Positions 1-6,180 of a stretch of DNA of 21,724 bases are shown here, piece after piece. The notes under the pieces were generated by a model. That model was not told the DNA's origin. It made no database searches and was given only the letters and a program-made list of their open reading frames with translations. The translations under genes were made by a program, and so were the position numbers. The DNA is from Emcibacter sp. Its GTDB lineage: Bacteria; Pseudomonadota; Alphaproteobacteria; Sphingomonadales; Emcibacteraceae. The first letter of the stretch is position 1. Each line of letters opens with the position of its first letter. The DNA is taken from positions 1 through 21,724 of the forward strand of contig JAKIUQ010000025.1 of the NCBI GenBank assembly GCA_021647465.1, in the 5' to 3' direction.

Positions 1-11
1 TTACTCAAAAG

Positions 12-43
12 CACAGGGGATGGGGAATTCCCCATCCCCTGTG
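12..43 (-). terminator. Perfect 32-bp palindrome, candidate terminator
   Basis: The two 16-base halves are exact reverse complements and meet at a central AATT, so RNA would fold into a G+C-rich stem of about 14 pairs. Read on the minus strand, the hairpin is followed after one base by TTTT, as in an intrinsic terminator. On the plus strand A-rich sequence follows. The nearest minus-strand gene ends 145 bases upstream, so it would end that transcript or one from outside the window. The T-run is short, and a protein-binding palindrome remains possible. Confidence 0.5.
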
Positions 44-187
44 AAACAGAAACAGGCAGCATAAATGACAACAGGATACACCTTAACTTCGCTGCCAAAC
101 TGTGCAGACAATCAGGACCACTTCAGCCTTTATTCATTTCAAAATCATTTTTTCAAAAAGAATATGACGTTAAGAATATTGAGGGCG

Positions 188-376
188 TTAGGCGCGTATA
201 TCAACATTTTTACCAACATCAGGGGCCGTACTGGATTCAACTTCTTTGCGTTCAATCGTTGAGTCTTCTGCTGAATTTGACAGTGTTTCTCTTACAGTAG
301 CTATATTCTCCTGGCTGCTGCTTCTATCAACTTGTACTTGACTTGATGTGCTGCTGGCGGACGCAATATCAACCAT
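188..376 (-). CDS. Small acidic protein, YjfB-motility-like
   Basis: Encodes 62 residues rich in Ser, Glu and Val, with no membrane segment or signal peptide. It starts MVDIASASS and ends DVGKNVDIRA. This pattern, an N-terminal (V)DI-Ala/Ser stretch and a C-terminal 'G-x-x-VDI' tail, resembles small bacterial proteins grouped as YjfB-type putative motility proteins. That is recognition by shape and has not been tested by alignment. A good ribosome-binding site (AAAAGGA, about 7 bases before the ATG) supports it as a real gene. The overlapping plus-strand frame has no such support. The gene stands alone and is divergent from the TPR lipoprotein. No molecular function is established for these peptides. 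Confidence 0.6.
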   Translation of the reverse strand: MVDIASASSTSSQVQVDRSSSQENIATVRETLSNSAEDSTIERKEVESSTAPDVGKNVDIRA

Positions 377-443
377 ATTCTGATCCTTTTCTGTTTTCTA
401 TATACCACAAGCTATAACATAGTTTTTAATAAATCTTTAACTT

Positions 444-472
444 TTGCCGAAAATTTTATCTAATGATATACT
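444..472 (+). promoter_or_regulatory. Sigma-70-like promoter of the TPR lipoprotein gene
   Basis: TTGCCG (444-449) and TATACT (467-472) are separated by exactly 17 bases, a reasonable vegetative promoter. It predicts a start near 479 and a leader of about 60 bases. The surrounding intergenic DNA (377-539) is very A+T-rich, so chance matches are possible. Confidence 0.4.
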
Positions 473-539
473 GGTTATGATTTACGCTTCGATGTATGAT
501 ATATTTAAAATTTAATGCAGCGATAATAACGGGGCTATC

Positions 540-1793
540 ATGATCCAGAAATTTTCAAAAATTATTATTTTACTCATAGGATGTGGTATGTTGGCCTCTT
601 GCGCCGGGGAACGCCGGGTTGATGGGGAAATGGCTTTTGATTCCGGTTCACTGATGAATATGGCGGAAAGTTTTCTGAAAGCCGGAGATTATGGCAATGC
701 CATGCGATTGTATCAACGGGCGGCCAATGAAAATCCCAAACATATTGCGTCTCGTTTAGGGTTGGCTAAAACATATCAGGCTATTGGCGCATCTGATGCC
801 GCGATTAATTTTTATGAACAGGTTCTGCAACTTGACCCAAGCAATATGGATGCACAAATGGGCAGCGGCCAGATGCTCATCACTAAAAATCGACCTGAAG
901 AGGCGATCCCCTATTTAACGGCGTTATCAAAACAGGATCCAAAGAATTACCGTATTTTTAATATGCTGGGTCTTGCTCATGATCTTAAAGGAGAACAGGA
1001 AGAGGCCCAGATGAATTATGGCAGGGGGCTGGAACTTGCGAAAAATAATATCTCATTACTGAATAATCTGGCCTTGTCATTTGCCTTTGAAGAACAATAT
1101 GCCCCGGCCATAAGGTTGTTGAGCAAAGCCATAAATCTTGATTATTCCGTGACAAAAGCGCAGCAGAATCTGGTTCTGGTTTATGTGTTATCCGGAGAGG
1201 AGGCCGCCGGACGCAAGATTGGCAGCTCTCTTATGACCGAAGAGGAAATGAATAATAATATCCGGCATTACAAATGGGTGAAGAGCCTGAAGGCCAGTCA
1301 GCGGGCTCAGGCTATCTTTCTGGGCATTAAAAATTTCCCGAATGAGGGGTCTATGGGGAAAATTGACCGAAAACCGATCACGGCGCCGATCATAACAAAA
1401 GATCCCAAAAAACGCCAGCTCATGGAATTGCTAGAGCAGGAAAATTCGCAAAATGACAGGATGCCAGCGCATACGCAAAAGCCGGTGGATATAGCACAGG
1501 CCGTTAAGCCGGAAGAAAACTATAATAGCCCCAAGAAGATATACAGGTTGCAGCTTGCCTCCTATCCAAATCTAAAAATTGCCAATAGGGGCTGGACCAA
1601 AATCCAAAAACGCAGCAAGGGCATTCTCGAAGCTTATGAGCCACTGGTAAAATTGGTAACCTTGGCCAATGGAAAGACTCTTTTCCGGCTTTTCGTGGGC
1701 GGCATTGAAGAGAGGGCCATTGCAAAGTCGGTCTGTGATAACCTTAGGGACAAGGCAATAGATTGTCTGGTTCTTAAGACAAACAGAGATTAA
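540..1793 (+). CDS. TPR and SPOR domain lipoprotein (TadD-like)
   Basis: A 417-residue exported lipoprotein. The N-terminus has a Lys, a hydrophobic stretch and the lipobox LASC with Cys21 as the predicted lipidated residue. Residues about 35-215 hold successive tetratricopeptide units, for example AGDYGNAMRLYQRAANENP and ASDAAINFYEQVLQLDP. A polar linker (about 270-330) leads to a C-terminal SPOR-like domain (about 335-415, starting YRLQLASYPN), which in known proteins binds denuded septal peptidoglycan. The TPR part resembles TadD, the pilotin-like lipoprotein of Tad pili, but no other tad gene is nearby. The combination suggests an envelope scaffold that may locate to the division site. 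The ribosome-binding site is weak (GGGG). Confidence 0.82.
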   Translation: MIQKFSKIIILLIGCGMLASCAGERRVDGEMAFDSGSLMNMAESFLKAGDYGNAMRLYQRAANENPKHIASRLGLAKTYQAIGASDAAINFYEQVLQLDPSNMDAQMGSGQMLITKNRPEEAIPYLTALSKQDPKNYRIFNMLGLAHDLKGEQEEAQMNYGRGLELAKNNISLLNNLALSFAFEEQYAPAIRLLSKAINLDYSVTKAQQNLVLVYVLSGEEAAGRKIGSSLMTEEEMNNNIRHYKWVKSLKASQRAQAIFLGIKNFPNEGSMGKIDRKPITAPIITKDPKKRQLMELLEQENSQNDRMPAHTQKPVDIAQAVKPEENYNSPKKIYRLQLASYPNLKIANRGWTKIQKRSKGILEAYEPLVKLVTLANGKTLFRLFVGGIEERAIAKSVCDNLRDKAIDCLVLKTNRD

Positions 1794-1890
1794 ATAGTTT
1801 AAAGAAAGCCTGCTGAAGAAATTTTTCTTTCATATCTTGATTAACTGAAATATGTATTATTTTCTAAATGCAGTTTTCATAGGAACAAAC

Positions 1891-2232
1891 ATGAGCGCCC
1901 ATAAAGTTTTTAGTGATAAAAGAAAAAATATCGAATATTCAGTGACGGAATGCGCCAATATGCCTGATCTGCGCGGCGAAATTGATCAATTAGATCGCAT
2001 AATCGTTGAACTGTTAAGTGTTCGGCAGGGCTTTATGGAGCAGGCCGCCCATATCAAACAGGATAGAAATCTTGTTCGGGATGAGGCGCGTATCGAAGAT
2101 GTGGTGGCCAAGGCCGTGGCGCATGCTAACAAAGTAGGGGCCCATCCTGATCTGGTTGAAAAATTATACCGCGATATGATTGAATGGTGTATTATTTATG
2201 AAATGGGTGTGTTTGACTCTTTAAAGCAATAG
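1891..2232 (+). CDS. Chorismate mutase, AroQ class (type II)
   Basis: A 113-residue all-alpha protein. Chorismate mutase converts chorismate to prephenate on the way to Phe and Tyr. The catalytic pattern of E. coli EcCM (Arg11, Arg28, Lys39, Asp48, Arg51, Gln88) is matched with almost the same spacing by Arg28, Arg45, Lys56, Asp64, Arg67 and Glu104. Glu in the last position also occurs in other AroQ enzymes. I chose the ATG at 1891 because AGGA lies 6 bases upstream. The in-frame ATG at 1852 would add 13 hydrophobic residues and has no such site. It is a stand-alone domain without prephenate dehydratase or dehydrogenase. The related isochorismate pyruvate-lyase (PchB) activity cannot be excluded. 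Confidence 0.87.
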   Translation: MSAHKVFSDKRKNIEYSVTECANMPDLRGEIDQLDRIIVELLSVRQGFMEQAAHIKQDRNLVRDEARIEDVVAKAVAHANKVGAHPDLVEKLYRDMIEWCIIYEMGVFDSLKQ

Positions 2233-2235
2233 TAT

Positions 2236-2415
2236 TTAGGTGGTAAATTCATAAATTCGGGGTATTTTACATGAAGTCTTATGATGCCCCTTAACCGTTT
2301 TGCGGGACATGAATTGCCTGTCGATTTCTAAAAAAATATCCCGCATTCCCATGAATAAAATATACGCCATAAATGGTATGAAGATTAACCCCGTTAAATG
2401 TAACATTATATCCAT
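2236..2415 (-). CDS. 59-residue single-span membrane protein, probably SOS-controlled
   Basis: The reading frame encodes 59 residues starting MDIMLHLTGLIFIPFMAYIL. Residues about 4-24 form one hydrophobic membrane-spanning segment. The remaining 35 residues are basic and polar (RDIFLEIDRQFMSRK, later KGHHKTS), so the tail is probably cytoplasmic. A strong ribosome-binding site, AGGGAG, lies 7 bases before the ATG. Upstream is a compact promoter whose -10 region overlaps a GAAC-N7-GAAC LexA-type box. The stop codon is only 3 bases from that of the convergent chorismate mutase, fitting a densely packed real gene. I recognise no family. SOS-induced small membrane proteins in this class, such as Caulobacter SidA, inhibit division; that role here is inference. 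Confidence 0.72.
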   Translation of the reverse strand: MDIMLHLTGLIFIPFMAYILFMGMRDIFLEIDRQFMSRKTVKGHHKTSCKIPRIYEFTT

Positions 2416-2428
2416 AAATAGTCTCCCT

Positions 2429-2443
2429 GTTCTTAATTTGTTC
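2429..2443 (-). promoter_or_regulatory. LexA-type operator (GAAC-N7-GAAC)
   Basis: The plus strand reads GTTC, seven bases, GTTC; the minus strand reads GAAC-N7-GAAC. This is the direct-repeat LexA box known from Alphaproteobacteria. It overlaps the -10 hexamer of the minus-strand promoter and extends to about +4, where a repressor would block initiation. Its downstream end almost abuts the ribosome-binding site of the 59-residue gene. No other exact copy was noticed elsewhere in the window. Confidence 0.68.
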
Positions 2444-2468
2444 TACTCTTAAAAAGAGGTGCAGTCAA
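2440..2468 (-). promoter_or_regulatory. Promoter of the 59-residue membrane protein
   Basis: On the minus strand TTGACT (2468-2463) and TAGAAC (2445-2440) are separated by 17 bases. The predicted start is near 2433, giving a leader of about 18 bases. A second, imperfect pair of GAAC/GTTC repeats, spaced by 6 rather than 7, sits immediately upstream of the -35 at 2469-2482. The spacer contains the small palindrome CTCTTAAAAAGAG. Confidence 0.6.
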
Positions 2469-2509
2469 GAACAAAAAAGAACAAATGGGGAATATTTTGG
2501 TATCAGATA

Positions 2510-3316
2510 TTATTTTCCTTTAAATATAGCGGGTCTTTTTTGCAGAAATGCCGTGATGCCTTCCATAAAATCTTCTGATTGGGCGGCCTTTTGCTGGGCG
2601 ATTGCTTCGGCCTCAAGTTGCTCGGGCAGGGTATTTTGTTCAGAGGCGTCAAGCAAACGACGAATTTCAATAACGGCTTGTGTTGGCATTAAGGCCAGTT
2701 TTTTGGCAAGATTCAGGGCGTCATTATATAAGTTTTCTTTATCAACGACCTTTGAAATTATACCATAATCAAGCGCCATATCAGCCGTAAGGGATTCGCC
2801 GAGCATCATTAGCTGGGCGGCCCTTGCCCGCCCGACAAGGCGCGGCAGAAAATATGTACTGCCCGCATCAGGCACAAGAGCAATATTGACAAAAGCCTGC
2901 ACAAAGTAAGCCTGTTTCTCTGCAATGGTAATGTCACATGCGCATACGAGACTCATGCCTGCGCCGGCGACGGCGCCGTTTATGGCGGCAATTGTGGGCA
3001 TGGGTAATTCTTTTATCCGTGTGACAAGGGGATTATAATTGCGCCGCAGCATATCCCCAAGATTGGGCGGCATGTCGCCCGTTTGTTCCTTAAGGTCTGC
3101 TCCCGAACAAAAGCCCTTTCCTTCAGCTTGGATAAGGAGTGCGCGCGCAGAATTTTCCGGGCGAAAAAGTTCAGATAATATGCTTTGGAAGTCTTCAAAA
3201 AACTGACTGTTCATGGCGTTCATGGCTTCAGGACGTGATAATGTCAGGATGGCGACAGTATCATCATAGTCAAGTTTCATCGTTTGACATGATAGGGCCG
3301 TAGTTGAAGATGTCAT
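2510..3316 (-). CDS. Enoyl-CoA hydratase/isomerase, PaaG-like
   Basis: A 268-residue crotonase-fold protein acting on acyl-CoA thioesters. Oxyanion-hole segments are visible at GKGFCSGADL (about 66-75) and GAVAGAGM (about 114-121). The second catalytic region reads QAFVNIALVPDAGSTYFLPR. An Asp (Asp150) stands here and the pattern is closest to PaaG, the ring-epoxide/oxepin or delta3-delta2 isomerase of phenylacetate degradation. No paa genes lie nearby, so the substrate is open and a general fatty-acid isomerase is equally possible. AGGA lies about 7 bases before the ATG. The start codon and this site fall within one arm of a 12-bp inverted repeat. Confidence 0.85.
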   Translation of the reverse strand: MTSSTTALSCQTMKLDYDDTVAILTLSRPEAMNAMNSQFFEDFQSILSELFRPENSARALLIQAEGKGFCSGADLKEQTGDMPPNLGDMLRRNYNPLVTRIKELPMPTIAAINGAVAGAGMSLVCACDITIAEKQAYFVQAFVNIALVPDAGSTYFLPRLVGRARAAQLMMLGESLTADMALDYGIISKVVDKENLYNDALNLAKKLALMPTQAVIEIRRLLDASEQNTLPEQLEAEAIAQQKAAQSEDFMEGITAFLQKRPAIFKGK

Positions 3317-3361
3317 AGGCTTTTCCTGATTTGCGGATATAAATCTTTGGGAAAAGCCTAT
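3315..3361 (-). repeat. 12-bp inverted repeat over the enoyl-CoA hydratase start
   Basis: ATAGGCTTTTCC (3315-3326) and GGAAAAGCCTAT (3350-3361) are perfect reverse complements separated by 23 bases. On the minus strand the second arm contains the Shine-Dalgarno bases and the first bases of the start codon. If both arms are transcribed, the hairpin would hide the ribosome-binding site. If transcription starts inside the first arm, it is better read as an operator. Confidence 0.6.
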
Positions 3362-3387
3362 TTTAAATTAAAACTATCGCTTGTAAA
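3360..3387 (-). promoter_or_regulatory. Promoter of the enoyl-CoA hydratase gene
   Basis: On the minus strand TTTACA (3387-3382) and TAAAAT (3365-3360) are spaced by 16 bases, each a 5 of 6 match to the vegetative consensus. The predicted start near 3353 lies within the inverted repeat, so a repressor bound there could occlude initiation. Confidence 0.45.
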
Positions 3388-3425
3388 GTGTAATAGTTAT
3401 AGCAGGTTCCTATAGTTTCTCACAA

Positions 3426-4490
3426 TCAGGCAATTTTAACAACATTTGCCTGGGCTTCATCTTCTGTCGTGACAATATTTCTGCCATTGGCTTTTGATTT
3501 GTAAAGTGCGGCATCTGCCCGCTCAATAAAATCATCGCGATGTTCGTTTATGCGATATTTTGCCACCCCGAAAGAGCAAGTAATCTTGCCAATACTTTCA
3601 CCGGTACTTTTACGCTTCATGCTGCGCTTGGAAATTGAAATACGGATATTATCGGCAATTTGCCGCGCTTTTTCCAGGGAGGTATTCGGCAGAAGTATGA
3701 CAAATTCTTCGCCGCCATAGCGGGCTGTTGTTCCCTGATCCCCGATACGGGTTTTCATGGAATGCGCCACAGCCTTTAGAACCTGATCCCCCACATGATG
3801 GCCCCATGTGTCGTTAAACTTCTTAAAATGATCAATATCACCAATAACAAGGCACATTTCGTTATCTGCCGAGATGGTTTGTTCAATGGCGCTTTTTAAA
3901 TTTTCTTCGAATGATTTGCGGTTCCCTATGTTGGTGAGCATATCGGTCAGACTTTCCTGCCTGACCGCCTCAAGGGCCACTTGAAGTTTTTGAACGGTCT
4001 TGGCTGATTCCTGTAATTTCTGTTGAGCGGAATTATTGCCATTTGTCATTTCTGTTGTATTTGTTACAAGAGTAGAGATTATACTTTTAAGTTCAGCGCA
4101 GCCCGGAATATTATCCATACCGCGCAGGCCGTCATTTAATGTTGCACTGAATTTGGCTGTGCCCTTGTTCATTTCACCCACGGCTTTGGCAATTTTGGTG
4201 AGTTCGGTCTGTAACCCGTCTCCCGTATTCTTGACGGCCGATTGTTCCTGATCATTGGAAAAGAAACGTTCGTAAATATTGTTGCTGATTTTAGAGGTGA
4301 ATGATTTCTTTTTCTTGATCATGTCATCGATGGTTTTATTCAGAGTCAAATTCTCTTCGCTGGTATATTGATACCAGACTTGATAATTTGATGGTGAGGG
4401 TATGACATTATGCATGGACATAAGATCCAGCGCCTTATCAGAAGTTTCTCTTATATATTCCACATCCATTTTGTCTTTTAAGTATGACAT
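3426..4490 (-). CDS. GGEEF diguanylate cyclase
   Basis: A 354-residue soluble protein that would make cyclic di-GMP from two GTP. The C-terminal GGDEF domain (about 175-340) has the metal-binding GDIDHFKKFND (217-227) and the active site GGEEF (259-263), so it should be catalytic. The usual inhibitory I-site (RxxD five residues before GGEEF) is not in place: those positions are Gly250 and Gly253, although RIGD occurs two residues earlier. The N-terminal part has a 'NYQVWYQY' motif (about 35-42), and a likely coiled coil (about 150-178) leads into the catalytic domain. No membrane segment or recognisable sensor domain is seen. The ribosome-binding site AAGGCGGA lies 7 bases before the ATG. Confidence 0.92.
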   Translation of the reverse strand: MSYLKDKMDVEYIRETSDKALDLMSMHNVIPSPSNYQVWYQYTSEENLTLNKTIDDMIKKKKSFTSKISNNIYERFFSNDQEQSAVKNTGDGLQTELTKIAKAVGEMNKGTAKFSATLNDGLRGMDNIPGCAELKSIISTLVTNTTEMTNGNNSAQQKLQESAKTVQKLQVALEAVRQESLTDMLTNIGNRKSFEENLKSAIEQTISADNEMCLVIGDIDHFKKFNDTWGHHVGDQVLKAVAHSMKTRIGDQGTTARYGGEEFVILLPNTSLEKARQIADNIRISISKRSMKRKSTGESIGKITCSFGVAKYRINEHRDDFIERADAALYKSKANGRNIVTTEDEAQANVVKIA

Positions 4491-4530
4491 TTTCTAATCC
4501 GCCTTAGGTTATATTTTTTATATTTTTGAT

Positions 4531-4558
4531 AACAGAAGACTGTGTATAGCCTTCTGTT
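4531..4558. repeat. 8-bp inverted repeat upstream of the diguanylate cyclase
   Basis: AACAGAAG (4531-4538) and CTTCTGTT (4551-4558) are perfect reverse complements with a 12-base loop. They lie 40-70 bases upstream of the cyclase start, in promoter or leader sequence. Neither strand has a T-run right after it, so an intrinsic terminator is unlikely. An operator or leader hairpin is possible. Confidence 0.4.
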
Positions 4559-4641
4559 TACAATCTTAAGGTAGCAGAATTATACTAAGAAATAGCTAAA
4601 GAGGGTGGTTAATATTTGGTAAAGAGACGGGTTATGCGGCG

Positions 4642-6051
4642 TCAGTCTTTTTTATCGTTCAGGGATTCATAGCTCAGCAGAAAAGCGGGTGTATGATCGC
4701 CCATGCCAATGACAGGTTCGGATTTTTGATGTCGATTTGGTTTATCTTTCGGCTGATCTTTTGTATGCCGCGTTTTTCCCGCGTTTTCTTTTTGTGTGTT
4801 TTCTTTTTCTTGGGGGTTTGGGGCTTTTTCAGCAGAATTTTTTGCCGGGTTTTTCTTAGAAGCCTCCTTGCGCGGCGCGCTTTTCTTATGAGCCTGTGCC
4901 GGGCGCTCAGTTGCCTTGATCGGGGCGTGACCCGGTAGTTCATGAAGCTGAATTTCCTTACCCAGGAATTTATGCAGAAAGCCCAGATTTTTCTTTTCCG
5001 CCGGGCTGGTCAGGGTGAAAGAGCTTCCCTCGCGGCCCGCGCGGCCTGTGCGCCCGATACGATGAACATAATCTTCAGGGTTATTGGGGATTTCAAAATT
5101 GAAAACATGGCTTACATCGGGAATATCCAAGCCCCGCGCCGCCACATCACTGGCGACCAAAAGCTGAATTTCGTCATTTTTAAATTTTGCCAATGTTTCT
5201 GTGCGGATGGATTGAACCATGTCGCCGTGTAATTCTCCAACACTATAGCCATGTACAGCCAAGGATTTGGCAAGAATTTTAACAACAGATTTCCGGTTGC
5301 AGAAAATGATGGCGTTCTTGATCTTTTCCGATTTCAAAAGCTGCCGTAATGCGTCCCGCTTTTCCTTCTCGCCGCCCTTAACCATACAGAGGCGCTGCGT
5401 GATGGTTTGGGCGGTTGATGCCGGGGCGGATACCTCGATTTCCTTGGGGTCCTTCAGGAATTTATCGGTAAGCCGTTTGATTTCCCTGGGCATGGTGGCC
5501 GAAAAGAACAGCGATTGTATTTTTTGCGGCATGGCCTGACAAATTTTTTCAACATCAGGAATAAAACCCATGTCAAGCATACGGTCGGCTTCGTCCACCA
5601 CAAGGATTTCAACACCATTCAGCATAACTTTGCCGCGCTGCATATGATCCATCAGACGGCCCGGGGTTGCAATCAGCACATCAACGCCGCGATCAAGTTT
5701 TTTTTCCTGATCTGCAAAGGCAACACCGCCGATGAGCAGCGCCATAGTCAATTTTGATTTTGCACCGTATTTTTCGAAACTTTCTGATACCTGTGTTGCC
5801 AGCTCACGCGTGGGTTCCAGAATCAGGGACCTTGGCATTCTTGCCCTTGCGCGGCCTTGCGACAGGATATCGATCATGGGCAGGGTAAAGGAAGCTGTTT
5901 TTCCGGTTCCGGTCTGGGCAATACCCAAAATATCACGCCCTTGCAGGGTCGCCGGGATGGCTTTCGCCTGAATGGGCGTGGGTACAGTATAGCCTGATTT
6001 CTCAACTATAGATAACAGATCTTCGCTTAATCCTAAATAATCAAAACCCAT
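4642..6051 (-). CDS. DEAD-box ATP-dependent RNA helicase (RhlE-like)
   Basis: With the ATG at 6051 the product has 469 residues starting MGFDYLGLSEDLL, the usual start of RhlE-type helicases. The frame is open further upstream, but the added 39 residues look like translated non-coding sequence. All core motifs are present: Q motif PTPIQ (24-28), AQTGTGKT (45-52), PTRELA (80-85), DEAD (153-156), SAT (184-186), ARGLDI (305-310) and HRIGRTGR (330-337). After about residue 370 comes a Lys/Arg/Glu/Pro-rich disordered tail, common in RhlE-type proteins and probably used for RNA or ribosome contacts. The role is RNA remodelling, often in ribosome assembly, mRNA decay or cold growth. The ribosome-binding site before 6051 is poor. 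Confidence 0.93.
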   Translation of the reverse strand: MGFDYLGLSEDLLSIVEKSGYTVPTPIQAKAIPATLQGRDILGIAQTGTGKTASFTLPMIDILSQGRARARMPRSLILEPTRELATQVSESFEKYGAKSKLTMALLIGGVAFADQEKKLDRGVDVLIATPGRLMDHMQRGKVMLNGVEILVVDEADRMLDMGFIPDVEKICQAMPQKIQSLFFSATMPREIKRLTDKFLKDPKEIEVSAPASTAQTITQRLCMVKGGEKEKRDALRQLLKSEKIKNAIIFCNRKSVVKILAKSLAVHGYSVGELHGDMVQSIRTETLAKFKNDEIQLLVASDVAARGLDIPDVSHVFNFEIPNNPEDYVHRIGRTGRAGREGSSFTLTSPAEKKNLGFLHKFLGKEIQLHELPGHAPIKATERPAQAHKKSAPRKEASKKNPAKNSAEKAPNPQEKENTQKENAGKTRHTKDQPKDKPNRHQKSEPVIGMGDHTPAFLLSYESLNDKKD

Positions 6052-6095
6052 AAGGTATCGTACCGCTTCCTGAATAAAAATATAACGTGCGCTGC

Positions 6096-6155
6096 ACAAT
6101 AAGCAAAATGATAAAGATGTCAATCTTTGACAGGCTTTGCTATAGTTTCTAACAT
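6096..6155. promoter_or_regulatory. Divergent promoters with back-to-back -35 boxes
   Basis: The perfect palindrome TGTCAA-TCT-TTGACA (6118-6132) contains a consensus -35 on each strand. For the plus-strand hydrolase, TTGACA (6127-6132) is followed after 17 bases by TAACAT (6150-6155), with a predicted start near 6162. For the minus-strand helicase, TTGACA (6123-6118) is followed after 16 bases by TATTGT (6101-6096), with a start near 6089. Two polymerases could not easily bind at once. Confidence 0.5.
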
Positions 6156-6180
6156 AAAAAAATAGCAAAAAAGGTGTCTT

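Noticed and set aside
1..111. Minus-strand frame ending in TAA at the first three bases
   Set aside because: It has only a GTG as possible start, no ribosome-binding site, and runs through the palindrome.
65..262. 65-residue plus-strand frame at the left edge
   Set aside because: It has no ribosome-binding site, an odd composition, and overlaps the better supported minus-strand small gene at 188-376.
4693..4938. Hydrophobic Phe-rich plus-strand frame opposite the helicase tail
   Set aside because: It is the antisense of the Lys/Glu-rich tail codons, which automatically give Phe and Leu; no ribosome-binding site.
6052..6168. 39-residue N-terminal extension of the helicase
   Set aside because: It runs over the divergent promoter region and lacks similarity to helicase N-termini, which begin at MGFDYLGLSEDLL.
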